From Cokeromyces recurvatus (lineage: Eukaryota; Mucoromycota; Mucoromycetes; Mucorales; Mucoraceae): a stretch of DNA of 64,000 nucleotides. The number at the start of each line of letters is the position of its first letter. The first letter of the stretch is position 1. Location of the stretch: assembly GCF_025118155.1 (NCBI RefSeq), contig NW_026251396.1:647501-711500 (forward strand), written 5' to 3'. The translations under genes were made by a program, and so were the position numbers. The notes beneath the pieces are model-generated. The model worked only from the letters and a program-made list of their open reading frames with translations, ran no database searches and was not told the DNA's origin. Shown in pieces: positions 1-11,800 of the stretch.

Positions 1-534
1 TCCCTATATGTATATAGATATATGTATATAGATATATATGTATATGTACATGTATATGTATATGTATATATATTTATATACATATTTTATTATTATTATT
101 TCTTTCTTCTTCAATCATTCTTACAATGTAATAATAGCATAATATATATCTTTAATTAAACTAAAATATACATATAAAATGATGGATTTTAATATTTATT
201 TTATTGTTGTTGCTATATATAAAACTTATATAATCAGGGAATTCCTGTAGTGGAATGTAAAATAGAGATTTCTATTTATGCAAGTTTATATCTATTTATT
301 TCTTTATCTTCTTCTCCTTGTAAAGTTCAAGTTTTAAATATAGAACATTATTCAAGTATTACATTACTTTTAGCACCTTTATTTTTTATTCTAGCACGAA
401 TAAAAGATCTATTTCGAATAAATTTAGATTTATTACACCTTTTTATTTAGTGATACATTTTAAAAAAAAAAAAGTGTAACCAGCATCCTTCACTACCGCT
501 TTTAGCAATTAAGATTGGAGAGTATGTTACTAAT
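1..534. other. AT-rich intergenic DNA with TA-type simple repeats
   Basis: The first 70 bases are an imperfect TA/TATG microsatellite, followed by ATT repeats and long A/T runs. A 66-codon open frame at 250-450 is of biased composition, has no recognisable domain and is probably chance. The stretch also holds the 3' flank of the NECAP-like gene that ends at 535. No gene is supported here. Confidence 0.7.
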
Positions 535-1745
535 TTAAAAAAAGAATGATTGCTGTTGTTGTTGTTGTTGTTGCTGTCGTTGTTTTATTTGAGAAGCAGA
601 AGGAGGAGGGGGTATTAATGGTAAAATACCATGACTATTTGTTGTATTATTCGTAGGCTTTGGTCTTGTTCTTTTAGCCTAATATAACATGTATATAAAT
701 TGGATGTGAAAAATAATAATAATTACGTATTCAAGACTTACACCAACATTGCCAATTGTAATATTAATAGTTTGTCCTTCCTTTAAACTATAGTCCATTT
801 TAGGTGTTGTACTTGCTTGTGCAGTACGTTCATTTGCTTCTTTTTCAGCACGTAATTGTCTTTATTTAATTAAAAATATAATATTTAATGCCTGTACTAT
901 CTATTTCTTTTTTTTTATTTTAGCAGTTCTCTTCCCCCCCTCCCTCCTCCTCCTCTTTCCCTCCATCCCTCCGCCCTCCCTCCCTCCCTCTCTCTGTCTG
1001 TCTGTCTGTCTGTCTGTCTCCCCTTCCTCCCCTTCCTCCTCTCCCCCCTTTTTATTTCAACTTCTTACTTGACAAAATCTTGCAATGTGACATTGAAATC
1101 AAAGGCGTCAGAACGTTCCTGAAAACCCATACCGATAAATGCATGTCGACCTAACCCCTCCCACAATGATTTATAAATTTTGTATGTATTTATCAACTCA
1201 ACCTATTCTTTCCTTTTACCTTCATTTTCAATCTTGAGTACAAAATAACGACTTGAGTCTAATACAGCTTCAACAGAATTTGATTGAATATCATAAGGAC
1301 ACATGGCAAACAATTCACCTGTAAATTTCCCCAAAAAAAAAAAAAAAAAATTAAAAAGTGGTGTTGTTGATTTTATTTCCTTCTTTGCCAAAAAAAAAAA
1401 AAATGTATATCCTATTTACCAGTATTACTATCTTCTAACCGAATTTCACATTTCTTTCCTTTCCTAATTATCCTTAAACGACCTTTCCATAAAAAGGAAG
1501 TTGCGAGATCTCCCCATTCTGCAGCTCTAATATGTCGTTCAGCAACAAAAAAAAAAAATAAATAAATATGCCTGCCTTTTTTTTTTTTTTTTTTTTTTTT
1601 GTTTGTTTCTTTTCCCGTATTATATGTGTATCTTGTGTTTTTTTTTCATTTACCTATAACCTCTTGCTGCTGTTCTAGGTGGAATCCTATACACTAATAA
1701 TAATAATATGCAAGATGAAGTTAAATGTAAATCCATAATGTACAA

Positions 1746-1783
<38 letters not shown>

Positions 1784-1855
1784 GGCAAAGTGAAAGATAA
1801 CTTTACCAAAACATTCACGAATAATTAATAAAACACTTTCATACTCATCATCCAT
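535..1855 (-). CDS. NECAP-like adaptin-ear-binding clathrin accessory protein
   Basis: Family role: NECAP proteins carry a PH-like PHear domain, bind AP-2 and accessory factors, and help clathrin-coated vesicle formation at the plasma membrane. The gene is spread over seven short exons. It starts at 1855 with [17 protein letters not shown] and continues [14 protein letters not shown], then a [19 protein letters not shown] block, [41 protein letters not shown], and finally the conserved [18 protein letters not shown] motif. This is the whole PHear domain in the usual order. The tail (last exon about 680-535) is Pro-rich, then a run of nine Gln, ending QSFFF; the TAA is 537-535. The Gln run comes from a CAA/CAG microsatellite and may vary in length. 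One intron (roughly 870-1065) is an extreme purine-rich tract on the sense strand, listed separately. It lies tail-to-head with ATG4 only about 180 bp upstream. Confidence 0.88.
934..1046 (-). repeat. C/T-rich tract in a NECAP intron with G-quadruplex motif
   Basis: In very AT-rich surroundings, about 110 bases are almost pure C/T on the plus strand, including CTGT repeats at about 996-1020. At 974-988 the minus (sense) strand reads four GGG runs separated by single A bases, the tightest form of G-quadruplex consensus. It lies inside an intron of the NECAP-like gene, so it would be transcribed as G-rich RNA. Confidence 0.75.
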
Positions 1856-2033
1856 TTTTTTTTTTTTTTTTTTGTAGAATTCAATCAATTATTAAGTTTG
1901 AAAAAGATTAAAACAAAGATAAAAATACAAAATAGAAATAAAAATAAAAATATACAAATATAAAAAGAGTAGCTTTCAAGTGTGTGGAGTTTAAATATAG
2001 AAAATAATGCTGTTTTATTTTATTTTTTTTCTT

Positions 2034-3787
2034 TTAAAATAGTGAGTTATCATCGTCTACTACGATCTCTTCTTCTTCTTCTTCTTTATCACTCATAATT
2101 CCAAAATCATTTTCACTACGAACATCTTCATCATATTCTGGCGCACTTTGTTCAATTGTAAAAATAGGCGTATATTGCTGTGATATCTATATATATATAT
2201 ATAAAAAGCAGTAGTCAATTATTCGTATTTAGTCCTTCTCTTTCCTTACCCTTTTCACTTGCTCACAAAATTGGTCAAATTCTTGTTGTGTTCGACAATA
2301 AAAGCCAATCATCATGGAGGGATCAATATTCGCTATATTGACTCTACGCGGTATCGTACAATGATAGGTGTCAAAATCATCTTTTGTATATTCATTTAAA
2401 TTTTTTGTTTCTAAAGCTGTTCGTGAAAAGTGTGGATCTAAATAAATTAAATCATCGCCTTGTAATCCAATAAAATAAAGCGAGGAATTAGGTCGTCCTC
2501 CTGCTATACCTACAAAGGAGGGTAGCTTGAAACAGGCTTTTAAACCTGAATGATAGGTAGGATGAAGTGAATCAATACCTAACCTTAACGTCACAAGTAA
2601 CAGAACGGGTCTAAATGCTTCTTGTTGAATATGTGTATGTGATGAGGGTAATGCATTGCTTGCATCATACAAGTTTTTAGCTTCTTGTCTACCTTTTTCA
2701 TCCAATGATGACGATAGTCGATATGTTAAATGACTAAAGTCCCCTCTTGGTTTTTTACCTGTTGTCACATCTTGAACATCATTACGATAAATGACACCAT
2801 CCGTGGCAAGATAGACAGATAGATTAGCAGGTTGAAAATCGGATACAAGTGCTCTATTATAAACTGTGAATATAGGAATGAATTATAGATATTTATTTAT
2901 ATAACTTCCAAAGTCACTTTACTGAATAACTTGACTAATCGTACTTGGACCAAACCATTCACCAATATTTTTACCGAGTTGTTTCCCTAATAACGCTACT
3001 CGATGAATAGAAAAGGGAGCTCTTGGAGACAGTTCATCTAAAAACCAATGGATTATCTATTTACATATAATTTGAATTAAACCTGATTACATATCGTTAA
3101 TTTATCTTGCTTTTTTTTTACTTTTTTATATTGTTTTCTTTGTTCTTGACTCTGTCTTTGACGTCTCCAGTCTAAAATATGACATGTTATTAAAATTAGA
3201 ATGCTATAAACCCATTTTAGCCATCATTTACCTCTTGATAAAAGATGAATGATGAATGTATTTGCTAATAAACTTTGGCCGCTTCTTAGCATACAGCCCC
3301 ATCCTATGTCAGTCTTGTGATTCGATGGACGAATAGGAGGATAATTGTGACGATAAGTCATCCATAATCGGGAAGTGAAATCTTCATAAAAATCAGACGG
3401 CCATAATAACAACGAGTCTGAAGAAGAATGTTGTTCTGTGGCAGAAGAAGTACCTGGTCTAAACATATCATCCCTTTGTGCTTCTAATATAGCTTGTTGC
3501 ATTGAATCTAGAGGTTTCATATCATATTCTCTACCTAATAACCAAATAGTTGGATTCTTTTCATTATTATTATTCATGGAATGGGAATTGTTTTGTAAAA
3601 AGAAAGAACTTGAAAGTTCAGAACCAGACATCCATAAATTGGACATGAAATGACCTAATTTAAGTGGAATTTCTGCTGCTAAATAACTTGAATTGGTCAA
3701 GAGCTTATCCTTTAAAGGAGCAGTACTGAGATGATTACTATTTTGTGGTTGAGGTAATTCTTTATTATCATCAACTTGTTGAGTCAT
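2034..3787 (-). CDS. ATG4: Autophagy cysteine protease ATG4
   Basis: ATG4 (peptidase family C54) cleaves the C-terminus of Atg8 so that it can be lipidated, and later delipidates it on the autophagosome. Five exons assemble: 3787-about 3234, about 3173-3101, about 3056-2928, about 2866-2250 and 2186-2034. Exon 1 carries the nucleophile region TDIGWGCMLRSGQSLLAN, where the Cys of GWGC is the catalytic residue. Exon 3 reads IIHWFLDELSPRAPFSIHR. The large fourth exon carries FVGIAGGRPNSSLYFIGLQG followed by DDLIYLDPHFSR, which contains the catalytic Asp and His. The C-terminus is strongly acidic (poly-Glu and DDD, from GAA repeats) and ends NSLF. The N-terminal ~60 residues before WLLGREYD are low complexity. 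All catalytic residues are visible, so the gene looks intact. Start 3787 is the only Met before the conserved region with a plausible leader. Confidence 0.95.
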
Positions 3788-4041
3788 TACTTGTGGAAAT
3801 AAATATTTATTTATATATAAAAAAGACTAATAAAAAAGACTAAAATGCATTAATTCTATAGATAGATACATACACACACACACATATAAAGCTGATATGT
3901 ATTTATTTTGCAAGTATTATTATTATTATTATTATTCGTCACGAGATCCTCAATTAAAGTCACATATTCATACTTTATTCAATCAGTTTCATTTTTTTAT
4001 GCAGGAAATAACTATGAATAATACATTTACAAATATTAAAT

Positions 4042-4482
4042 CTACCAAAGTGCTCTCCTCTTTTGTCTTTCTTGAGCAATCAATTTACGTTTATGTCCAT
4101 CCCTTTCATTTGCTATTACCTCATTCGTCACCTTATTCTCTTTTAAGGGTGCAGCGATACTGACAAATAAATTGGAACAACCAAATTTTTTGGCTAATTT
4201 AGATCGAGTCCAAGTTTCAGGATCAGAGTCCCTTAATTGACGCATTTCATTTATTTCTGCATCTGTTAATATTTTTTTTGGTTCTCCACTTTTATGAATC
4301 AATGGAGCTACTTCAGATTGAACACTGGGTTCCACAACTGGTAAACGTGTAATGAATGTGATGCCGTCTGGTAGCTTGGTTTCTTGAATAGGTACAGAAG
4401 GTTTCATTTTTAAATTGGGTGTTTTACTCTTTGTTGCATACGTACGCACATGATTAAAAATACATCTAGATGAGTTATTCAT
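4042..4482 (-). CDS. MRPL20: Mitochondrial large-subunit ribosomal protein mL58 (MRPL20 family)
   Basis: A single-exon gene of 146 codons. The N-terminus (MNNSSRCIFNHVRTYATKSK) is rich in basic and hydroxyl residues with almost no acid, as in a mitochondrial presequence. The core LRDSDPETWTRSKLAKKFGC is the signature of the fungal mL58/Mrpl20 family, followed by a basic Lys/Arg tail ending RRALW. The product is expected to sit in the mitochondrial 54S ribosomal subunit. It lies between ATG4 and the uracil phosphoribosyltransferase, on the same strand as both; no operon-like link is implied. Confidence 0.85.
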   Translation of the reverse strand: MNNSSRCIFNHVRTYATKSKTPNLKMKPSVPIQETKLPDGITFITRLPVVEPSVQSEVAPLIHKSGEPKKILTDAEINEMRQLRDSDPETWTRSKLAKKFGCSNLFVSIAAPLKENKVTNEVIANERDGHKRKLIAQERQKRRALW

Positions 4483-4606
4483 TATTGAAGTTGATTTTAT
4501 AAATCCAGTTTTTCTTAAGAAAAAAAAAAAAAATGTATAAAAAAAAAAAGTATATATGTAAATGTATAAAAAATTAAAAAGAACAAGGGGGTGACCAGGT
4601 TACATA

Positions 4607-4652
<46 letters not shown>

Positions 4653-4856
4653 AAAGCTGCTAGGTAAGCGACTGTTAAAAAAAATAAAATAAAAATAAAG
4701 CAAGTAATTCAATTACTAACTACTCTTTTGTGTGGAGAAGAAAGATATTTGGTTTATTTCATTTCATTTCATTTTATTTTATTAAAAAAAAAAAAGATAT
4801 TTCTCTTATGAATACACGCCTTTTCTTTTACTTGTACATGTATATAAATTCTTATC
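4483..4856. other. Intergenic DNA with 43-nt poly(A) tract
   Basis: Separates mL58 from the uracil phosphoribosyltransferase 3' end. It contains an uninterrupted A run at 4608-4650 and several shorter A/T runs. The open frame that crosses this tract on the minus strand is only a poly-Phe artefact. No gene is seen. Confidence 0.7.
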
Positions 4857-5090
4857 TTAAATTGTATTCCAAAGCCTGTTTCCAGAATCACCAATACCAG
4901 GATTAATATAGCTATTCATTTGACTTAATAACGAATAAAACATACATATATGTATTTACATATAATTACCCATTTGAATCAAGTGCTTTATCAATAGCTG
5001 CAAGATAAATATGAATATCATCATGTTCTTTTTGAAGTTGAGCAAGTCCTTGTTCAGACTATAACAAATCGATGAGTTGATATTGATACA

Positions 5091-5126
<36 letters not shown>

Positions 5127-5765
5127 CTTACAGCAACCATAGTAACAAATTTAATTTGAGATCCTAATAATCCCCAATCCTTCAACATATTAACAGTAGC
5201 AACTGCTGTATTACCAGTTGCGATGACAGGATCCAATACATAACATATATCAATATCAGGCTTATCAGGTAAATTATTATAATATTCTACTGGCTGATGT
5301 GATATCTTTTCACGATAAATACCCAAATGATACACTGGTGCTTCAGGAAATAAGTTCAAAAATCCTATTTTTTTTTTTTTTAATTCTAATTTTTCTCACA
5401 TCCATCTATTCACTTTGTTTGTTTGTATTACCTTCTACAAAGCTTAATCCAGATCTAAGAACAGGAACTAAGCCTACTTTTTGTCTTATTTCCATAGATG
5501 AATAAGTACCATAACCACTAAATAACTAATCCCATATAAAAAAAAGTCATGTTAATCAAGTTAGAAGATAAAGATAAAGAAGATAAAATACCTGTGGACC
5601 TTGTTTTAATTCAATGTTGAATGATGCTTCATAACCCAATAAGAGCGAAAGGTCGTGGGTTAACTCTCGTACAGTTTTAGAACTTTGATCTTTATCTCTT
5701 AATTGAGATAACTTTGTAGCTACAATAGGATGTTGACTTTTATGAACAAATTGATTCAAAGTCAT
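4857..5765 (-). CDS. Uracil phosphoribosyltransferase (URC-type UPRT)
   Basis: UPRT converts uracil and PRPP to UMP. Five exons: 5765-about 5594, about 5527-5443, about 5362-5148, about 5058-4975 and about 4910-4857. Together they encode roughly 215 residues, normal for the family. Visible motifs are VPVLRSGLSFVEGF, YHLGIYREKISHQPVEYYN, the PRPP-binding loop CYVLDPVIATGNTAVATV, and the uracil-binding C-terminal end YINPGIGDSGNRLWNTI. The loop reads VIATGNTA rather than the MLATGGSA I associate with yeast Fur1, and the protein looks closer to the bacterial-like UPRT subgroup. Its neighbour is divergent URC1, and the URC uracil-catabolic pathway of fungi starts with UMP formation (the enzyme is named URC6 in Lachancea, as I recall). 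I infer that this is the pathway UPRT, not only a salvage enzyme. Confidence 0.88.
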
Positions 5766-6557
5766 TATAGATAGAAAAATGGAAGAGAAAGAGAGAAATG
5801 ATACGTAAATATATGAAAATATAAATATTTATTTTTTTAATAATAAAAAAAAAAGGTTGTATCCGCATGAATAATAACGTTTTATTATATTCCGAATATA
5901 ATATACATGAATATATAAATATATCTCTCTGTATGGTGTCTCACGAAAGTATAATTATAGCAGCTTAGCTTAGTTTCTTTATATCTATATAAATATATAC
6001 ATATACATATACGTATACATGTATGTATATGTATGCATATGCATATGCCCACATAATATCATCTAGTATTGTGCTTATACCTACTTCAATTTCTTTAGTG
6101 TTGAACAAGCAATCTAATATATATATACTTACATATATCTAATATAAATCCTTTTGATTCCAGATAACGCGTCTATTAAAGTAAACTAGCTTTATATCAT
6201 CTTTAAAGATAATATAGTTACACATTTCCCCTTAAAACTGCTTAGTAAAAGAGAAGGAAAATTTATCTTTTTATAATTTGTTTCAGACCTAACATTTGAA
6301 TGTGTATAATGAAATACTAACACTATTCGAAAACTAAGAAGGAAAAAAAAAAAAAAGGCAATTCATAATAGACGCATACATCACATGTTCCTATATATCA
6401 ACATGTTATCATATCTTTATTACTAGTTTTTAATATATCGACATAGAATTGTCCCACGGTTCAAAGGTATAAATATTTATACATGCCTTCTTCTTCTTCC
6501 TCTTTCTCCTCACCTCCCTTCTTTCTTTCTTTCTTTCTTTCTTTTTTACTGTTCAAA
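5766..6557. promoter_or_regulatory. Shared divergent promoter between UPRT and URC1
   Basis: This 792-bp spacer separates two uracil-metabolism start codons pointing away from each other. On the URC1 side there is a TATAAATA at 6468-6475, 83 bases before the ATG, followed by a CT-rich tract with CTTT repeats (about 6485-6547) of the kind often found at fungal transcription starts. GATAA cores occur at 6163, 6208, 6263 (reverse) and 6406 (reverse), which could bind a nitrogen GATA factor. Four is about what such AT-rich DNA would give by chance. An ACGCGT lies at 6167-6172, overlapping the first GATAA. Confidence 0.55.
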
Positions 6558-9135
6558 ATGACGGCTACAAAAGATGAACTTGTATTAGAAAAGATACTTT
6601 CTAAAATAGAAAGCTTAAAAGCTGATCAAGAAAAGTTGACTGAACAGGTAAAATAAATAAATAAAGTTCTTTTATATTCTAAAGTTTTATATATAGTTTG
6701 AAAAGTTATCAACCAACAGTAGTGGTAAATTTACTACTACTACTACTACTGATAATGTAGATCCAATTTCACCTTCTATCTCAATTCAAACTATTTTAAA
6801 AAATGAAAAGTCATGTACAAGTGAGCAAACAATACCTGTATCTCCTACTACTAATCCATATCCTAGTCGTGTTATTTTAACTAGTATGAAAAAATGATTA
6901 AATCTTTTTATTCATTTATTAACTTTTTTTTTGTGTATGTCTATATTCTTCTTCTTCTATCATTATCATTAGCTTATCCAAATCAACAAGGTGTTAAACC
7001 TGTTCCCTTAAATTGGGGTGCCAAGGATCCCAAGACAAGAGGTCCAATTATTGCCTCACGTCATGCAGGAAGTCTTAAAAAAAGGCAAGTTTATAGATAT
7101 ATATATACATATTTGTATATGTATAAGATTAAGCAGATAAGGAGGAGGAGGAGAGAAAAGAAAGAGAGAAAGAGAAAGGAGGTTCTTATATAGATTTATA
7201 TAGAAATGCAATTGGTGCTTATGGCGGTTCTTATTGTATTTACCGTGCATTGGCTATAGCTATCGGCGATTTACCTTCAAACCATCGTCCTAACTTTGAT
7301 TTAACTGACCCAGTATTCAAGTTAGGTCCTCATCCTGCTTGGTTTGATCCTGAAAAAATTGTTTCAATAGATCCCTTTGGTCATGAGGCACCTATTCTCT
7401 TTAAAGAAGAATATGAAAATGGATTAGATATTAGGTATATAGATTAGTAAAAGAAAAAAAATCTAATTCTAATACTAATTCTGTCCTTTTCTCTTCTCTT
7501 TTTTTTTTTCCTTCACATATATTTTGTTTTATAGACCTACTATTGCTATTACAAAGGCACATATGACAATGGCTGAGATGGAAATGAGTGTGGAGAAAGG
7601 AACATTAAAAGTAGACGGTAAGATTGTCGTTAACTCACGTGGCGATTTGGCTGTTTCAAAAGCTGCTATTGAACCTGTTTGGTATCTTCCTGGTGTAGCC
7701 AAACGTTTTGGAATTGAAGAATCCGTGCTGAGGCGTGCTCTCTTGTAAGAATAATAATAATAATAATAAGCATTCTCTTAACTAAATTGCAATTTATTGG
7801 TGTATATTATTTTTATATAGTGAAGATACAGGTAAACAGAAAAAGAAAAGAATGTTTATTCTTTACATATATATAATATATATAAACTTCTTTATATACA
7901 TTCATATAAATCTAAAAAAGGTGGAATGTTCCCTGAGTTGATTACAAGACCTGATTTAAAAGTATTTTTACCTCCAATCGGAGGCGTTAGTGTCTATATT
8001 TTTGGTAATCCTGACTATATTTCTGGTAAAGTCTATTTAAAATAAAAAAAAATAAAAAAAATTCTTGGGGATTTTTCCATTATATCTGTAAACTAACAGT
8101 AAATATTAGATCCATCCAAGAAATTGACCCTGCGTATACATGATGAGTGCAATGGATCTGATGTATTTGGTATATACACATATAATATATAATATATAAT
8201 ATATAATATATAATATATAATATATATAATATATTTTTATTCATTCCCCTCCCTCTCTTTTCTTATAGGTAGTGATATTTGTACTTGCCGACCTTACTTG
8301 ATTTATGGCATTGAAGAATGTGCTAAACAAGCTCAACAAGGTGGAGTGGGTGTTATTGTTTACTGTAAAGTATTATTATTATGTATTTATTTATTTTAAT
8401 AACTAGCATAATCATATTAAACCATGGTTTAAATAAGTTAGAAAAGAAGGAAGAGCTCTTGGTGAAGTAACAAAATATCTTGTTTATAATGCTCGTAAGT
8501 AATGAAATGAAACTCCTTCTAATAATTCATTTTATTCACTATTTTTTTTTTTTTTTTATACATTTATACCAGGTAAAAGACAGGTTGGCGGTGATACGGC
8601 TAATAATTACTTTTTACGTACCGAATGCATTGCTGGCGTAAAAGATATGCGTTTTCAAGCTTTAATGCCTGATGTTTTACATTGGTTGGGTATTCAGAAA
8701 ATTGATCGAATGATGGTAACTATATCAAATTATTCTTTTTAATAGAAATTATGAACTAAAAAAAAAAAAAAAAATCTTTCGTTTAGTCAATGTCAAATAT
8801 GGTAAATTATCATCATAAATATGCGGAAGAAAAAATAATAATGAAATTTTCTATTTTTCCATATAAAGAAACATGACGCTATTGTAGATTCTGGTATTCC
8901 TATTCTTGAACGTGTCCCCATACCGGAAGAACTTATTCCAGAAGATTCGAGGTAAAGATAAAATGAATATATTTACTCACTAAGAGGATATAACAGGCTT
9001 TTTTTTTTTTGCTTCTATTATAGAGTTGAAATAGATGCAAAAATAGCATCAGGTTATTTTACAAGTGGTGAGGCTTTGAATGAAAATCAACTTGCTCAAG
9101 TCAAAGGTCGTAGTTGGGAGGATATTGAGCATTAA
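6558..9135 (+). CDS. URC1: URC1, GTP-cyclohydrolase-II-like uracil catabolism enzyme
   Basis: URC1 proteins are related to GTP cyclohydrolase II (RibA) but act in the fungal URC route of pyrimidine breakdown, opening the uracil ring at the nucleotide level. The gene is cut into about fourteen exons. Start MTATKDELVLEKILSKIESL at 6558 leads into a low-complexity Ser/Thr segment, then TTYPNQQGVKPVPLNWG, IGAYGGSYCIYRALAIAIGD, FDPEKIVSIDPFGHEAP and PTIAITKAHMTMAEM. The cyclohydrolase-like domain follows: LTLRIHDECNGSDVFGSDIC, TCRPYLIYGIEECA, GGVGVIVYCRKEGRALGEV, then MPDVLHWLGIQKIDRMMSMS. The Cys residues of the DIC-TC stretch match the zinc site of RibA-type enzymes. It ends SWEDIEH with TAA at 9133-9135. 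It is divergent from the UPRT gene, fitting a shared role in using uracil as nitrogen source. Confidence 0.9.
8170..8236. repeat. TATATAA-type microsatellite in URC1 intron
   Basis: About nine tandem copies of a 7-8 bp unit of the form TATATAA lie inside one URC1 intron, between the exon encoding NGSDVFG and the exon encoding SDICTC. It is probably length-variable and has no evident function. Confidence 0.7.
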
Positions 9136-9356
9136 TGGGAGATTTATGATTGGTTCTCTTTTTTTTTTATACATTTATAATTTGTCAGGTGGGATGATTT
9201 TTCTATTTTTTTTTTTTTTTTTAATTTTTTATTTTTTTGCTGCATAATAATAATAATTATATAATAAAAAAGAATAACATATTTAAAATAGTCTTCTCTC
9301 ATTCTTTTTTTTTTCTTTTTCCTTTCACCCTATTTAATTTAATTTAATTTACTCTT

Positions 9357-9677
9357 ATGACTGCAAAAACAAATAAAGAACAAGATAAACCAACTGCAAT
9401 TGTTGAACGCTTATCGAGGGAACAAATAACAGCTGCTGTTGAATATTTTATGACAGAGGATGATTTGACGCATCCTGTATTATACCGTTACAAGAGAAAT
9501 ACAATACCCTGTAAATATTTTCATCAGCCAATATACAATAAACATACTCCCAATGCAACTATGAATCAAATGAATCATACAGACTGGGATCTTTATCCTA
9601 GTCTCATGCGCAATATTGAAAATGAAGGTTCCGCTGAGCAAGTCAGAAAGCTACATGAAATGGAATCCAATAAATAA
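9357..9677 (+). CDS. Small hypothetical protein, 106 codons
   Basis: An uninterrupted frame starting MTAKTNKEQDKPTAIVERLS, about 220 bp after URC1 on the same strand. It is preceded by a pyrimidine-rich leader like those of neighbouring genes. Amino-acid composition is balanced (no A/T-driven low complexity), and it ends in a charged, helix-prone segment, EQVRKLHEMESNK. I see no signal peptide, membrane segment or known motif; two Trp/Tyr-rich patches (KYFHQPIYNK, DWDLYPSL) could be interaction motifs. I do not recognise the family. Whether it belongs with the uracil genes cannot be told from sequence. Confidence 0.5.
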   Translation: MTAKTNKEQDKPTAIVERLSREQITAAVEYFMTEDDLTHPVLYRYKRNTIPCKYFHQPIYNKHTPNATMNQMNHTDWDLYPSLMRNIENEGSAEQVRKLHEMESNK

Positions 9678-9795
9678 ATAAATAAATATTGTTTACCCCA
9701 CTACTGCCACCTCCCTCTTCTTCCTCCTTTTTATACATACATACACATATATATATTTATTCATATTTATATATTTATTATAACAATAAATAAAA

Positions 9796-11753
9796 CTACT
9801 TTTTTTCAAGTCTTTTATCTCTTTTTCTTTCCCATGTCCTTTTAAGAACTTGCCTTATGGTGTCTACATTTTCATTCCAGTTAGCTTCAGCTAAACCTAT
9901 TACCTTTTTAAATTGATCTGGACGATAGACAAAATTCCAAGTACTACAAAAATACGCTTCTTGTGGATCAAAATCAGGATCAAATGATTTGTTAACAATA
10001 AATGGGAAATAGGCGACGATAAGAGAACGTCCACTATTCTGTTTTTTAGTAGTAGTAGTACTCTTCTTATCTGAAGAAGACGTCATTTCTTCTTCTTCTT
10101 CTTTAATAGTAGTCTCAGAGTCAAATAAGGTACATGTACCTAATCCATATTTTTCTTCTTCTTTTTTTCTTTTTTTATCATCATCTGGCCAGCCTATGCC
10201 AATAGGCCAACCTTCAATTCCTCTTCTCTTGATATAACTTTCAGCACGATCAAAATGAGTCGAAGTTTGAATATCAGCACTGAGATCCATTGCCAAGATA
10301 ACATCTACCTGACGTTCCTCTCGTAATAATGGATAAAAAGGGATGTTATTATCCATTCCTGCATCCATTAGATAGAGTTCCTTTGAATCAATAATGGCCT
10401 TTGGACGTGTGATTATGTTGTTGTTGCTGTTATCACTACTCTTAGCATGAGAGACTCTTCTTTTATCTTTCATTTTATAAAATGGATTAGGAAATGATGA
10501 AGGTGAAATAGGATAAAAAGTAGACATGGTTGCTTCATATCGTGCAATTGATTCATCTATTTTTGCAAATGCGCCTGGAGGTAAATAATTACGAATTTCT
10601 TGATAATAATGAATCAGACTCGCTGCAAATGCAGAACCAAACATGCTAATCATTTATATAAATATATATATATCTATGTGTAGTTATAAACATATAAACA
10701 TATATATATATATATATATTATCATACACATAAACTTACCCCATTAAAATATCTAATGTTTGCTCTGGTAATTTAATCGTATCTCTACCCTTTTCAAAGG
10801 GTCGTCCAAAAGCCCAGGTTGGAATCCAAGCTATTATAAATAACTATCAGTATTATTAAATCCCCCCAAAAAAAAACCCCCCTATTAATTCGTTACCTTC
10901 TATTTCTTCACAGCCGACTTCATAAGGTGTAAATTCAAACCATTGATATATATTTGTCTGTTGCTCTTTTTCTATATTTCCTTCCTTCAGTTTTAGAGCC
11001 TTATGTGTTGGCTATCTTTTTTTTTTTTTTCCTTACCATCTATCTCTGATTTTAAATTTTCAACTCCTTCCTCAGATGTCTTGTTAGATGTTATATCATG
11101 ACGAACAGCACAATAAATCGGCATGGGATGTCTACCCTCTTTTAGATAAAATGATTGACTCGATAAATGCAACATACCATTCCTTTTCTCATCTTGTTTT
11201 TCCTTTTTCTTTTTATTCGCTTCATATCTTTCTACTATCCTTGACCAATCCGTCAATATATTCCCTCCTATCAGGACGCCAAAAAGATCTACAAAACTGA
11301 GATCACCCTTTTGTTGATGATATCTCTGAATAGCACCCTGTAAAAGCAATTTGCTATTCTGAGGAGAGGCAGTGAGTAAAGCAATAAAATGAGACATGTT
11401 GGCCCAATGTGTTTGTACATGGGACTGAAGATGGTTTTCTATACGAGCCGGTTCTGCCTCTGTCAAAGAATTATAATAGAGTGACATAGCCCAACAAGAG
11501 CCTGATATACCTGTAAGATACATGAGGCAATCAAGAGCCCCGGATGTCTTCATGGCCTTTAAATAACCTACTAATCCAATCATCGCTCGATAACCTCCTC
11601 CGCTTGACGCTAACCCAACTATAGGAATATCTTCTTCATCCACACTCTCTGGGTCCACTCCTATAAATTTTGCAAACGCTGTCCTTTGTACTCGTTTTCG
11701 AGCCTTGATATAATTTTCTTCTGCTTTTGATAGTTCACTACCTTCTCTATATA

Positions 11754-11800
<47 letters not shown>

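Noticed and set aside
4515..4712. Minus-strand poly-Phe frame
   Set aside because: Created entirely by the poly(A) tract at 4608-4650.
5766..6557. Four GATAA cores as proof of nitrogen (GATA-factor) control of UPRT/URC1
   Set aside because: About 3.5 are expected by chance in AT-rich DNA of this length, so there is no enrichment.
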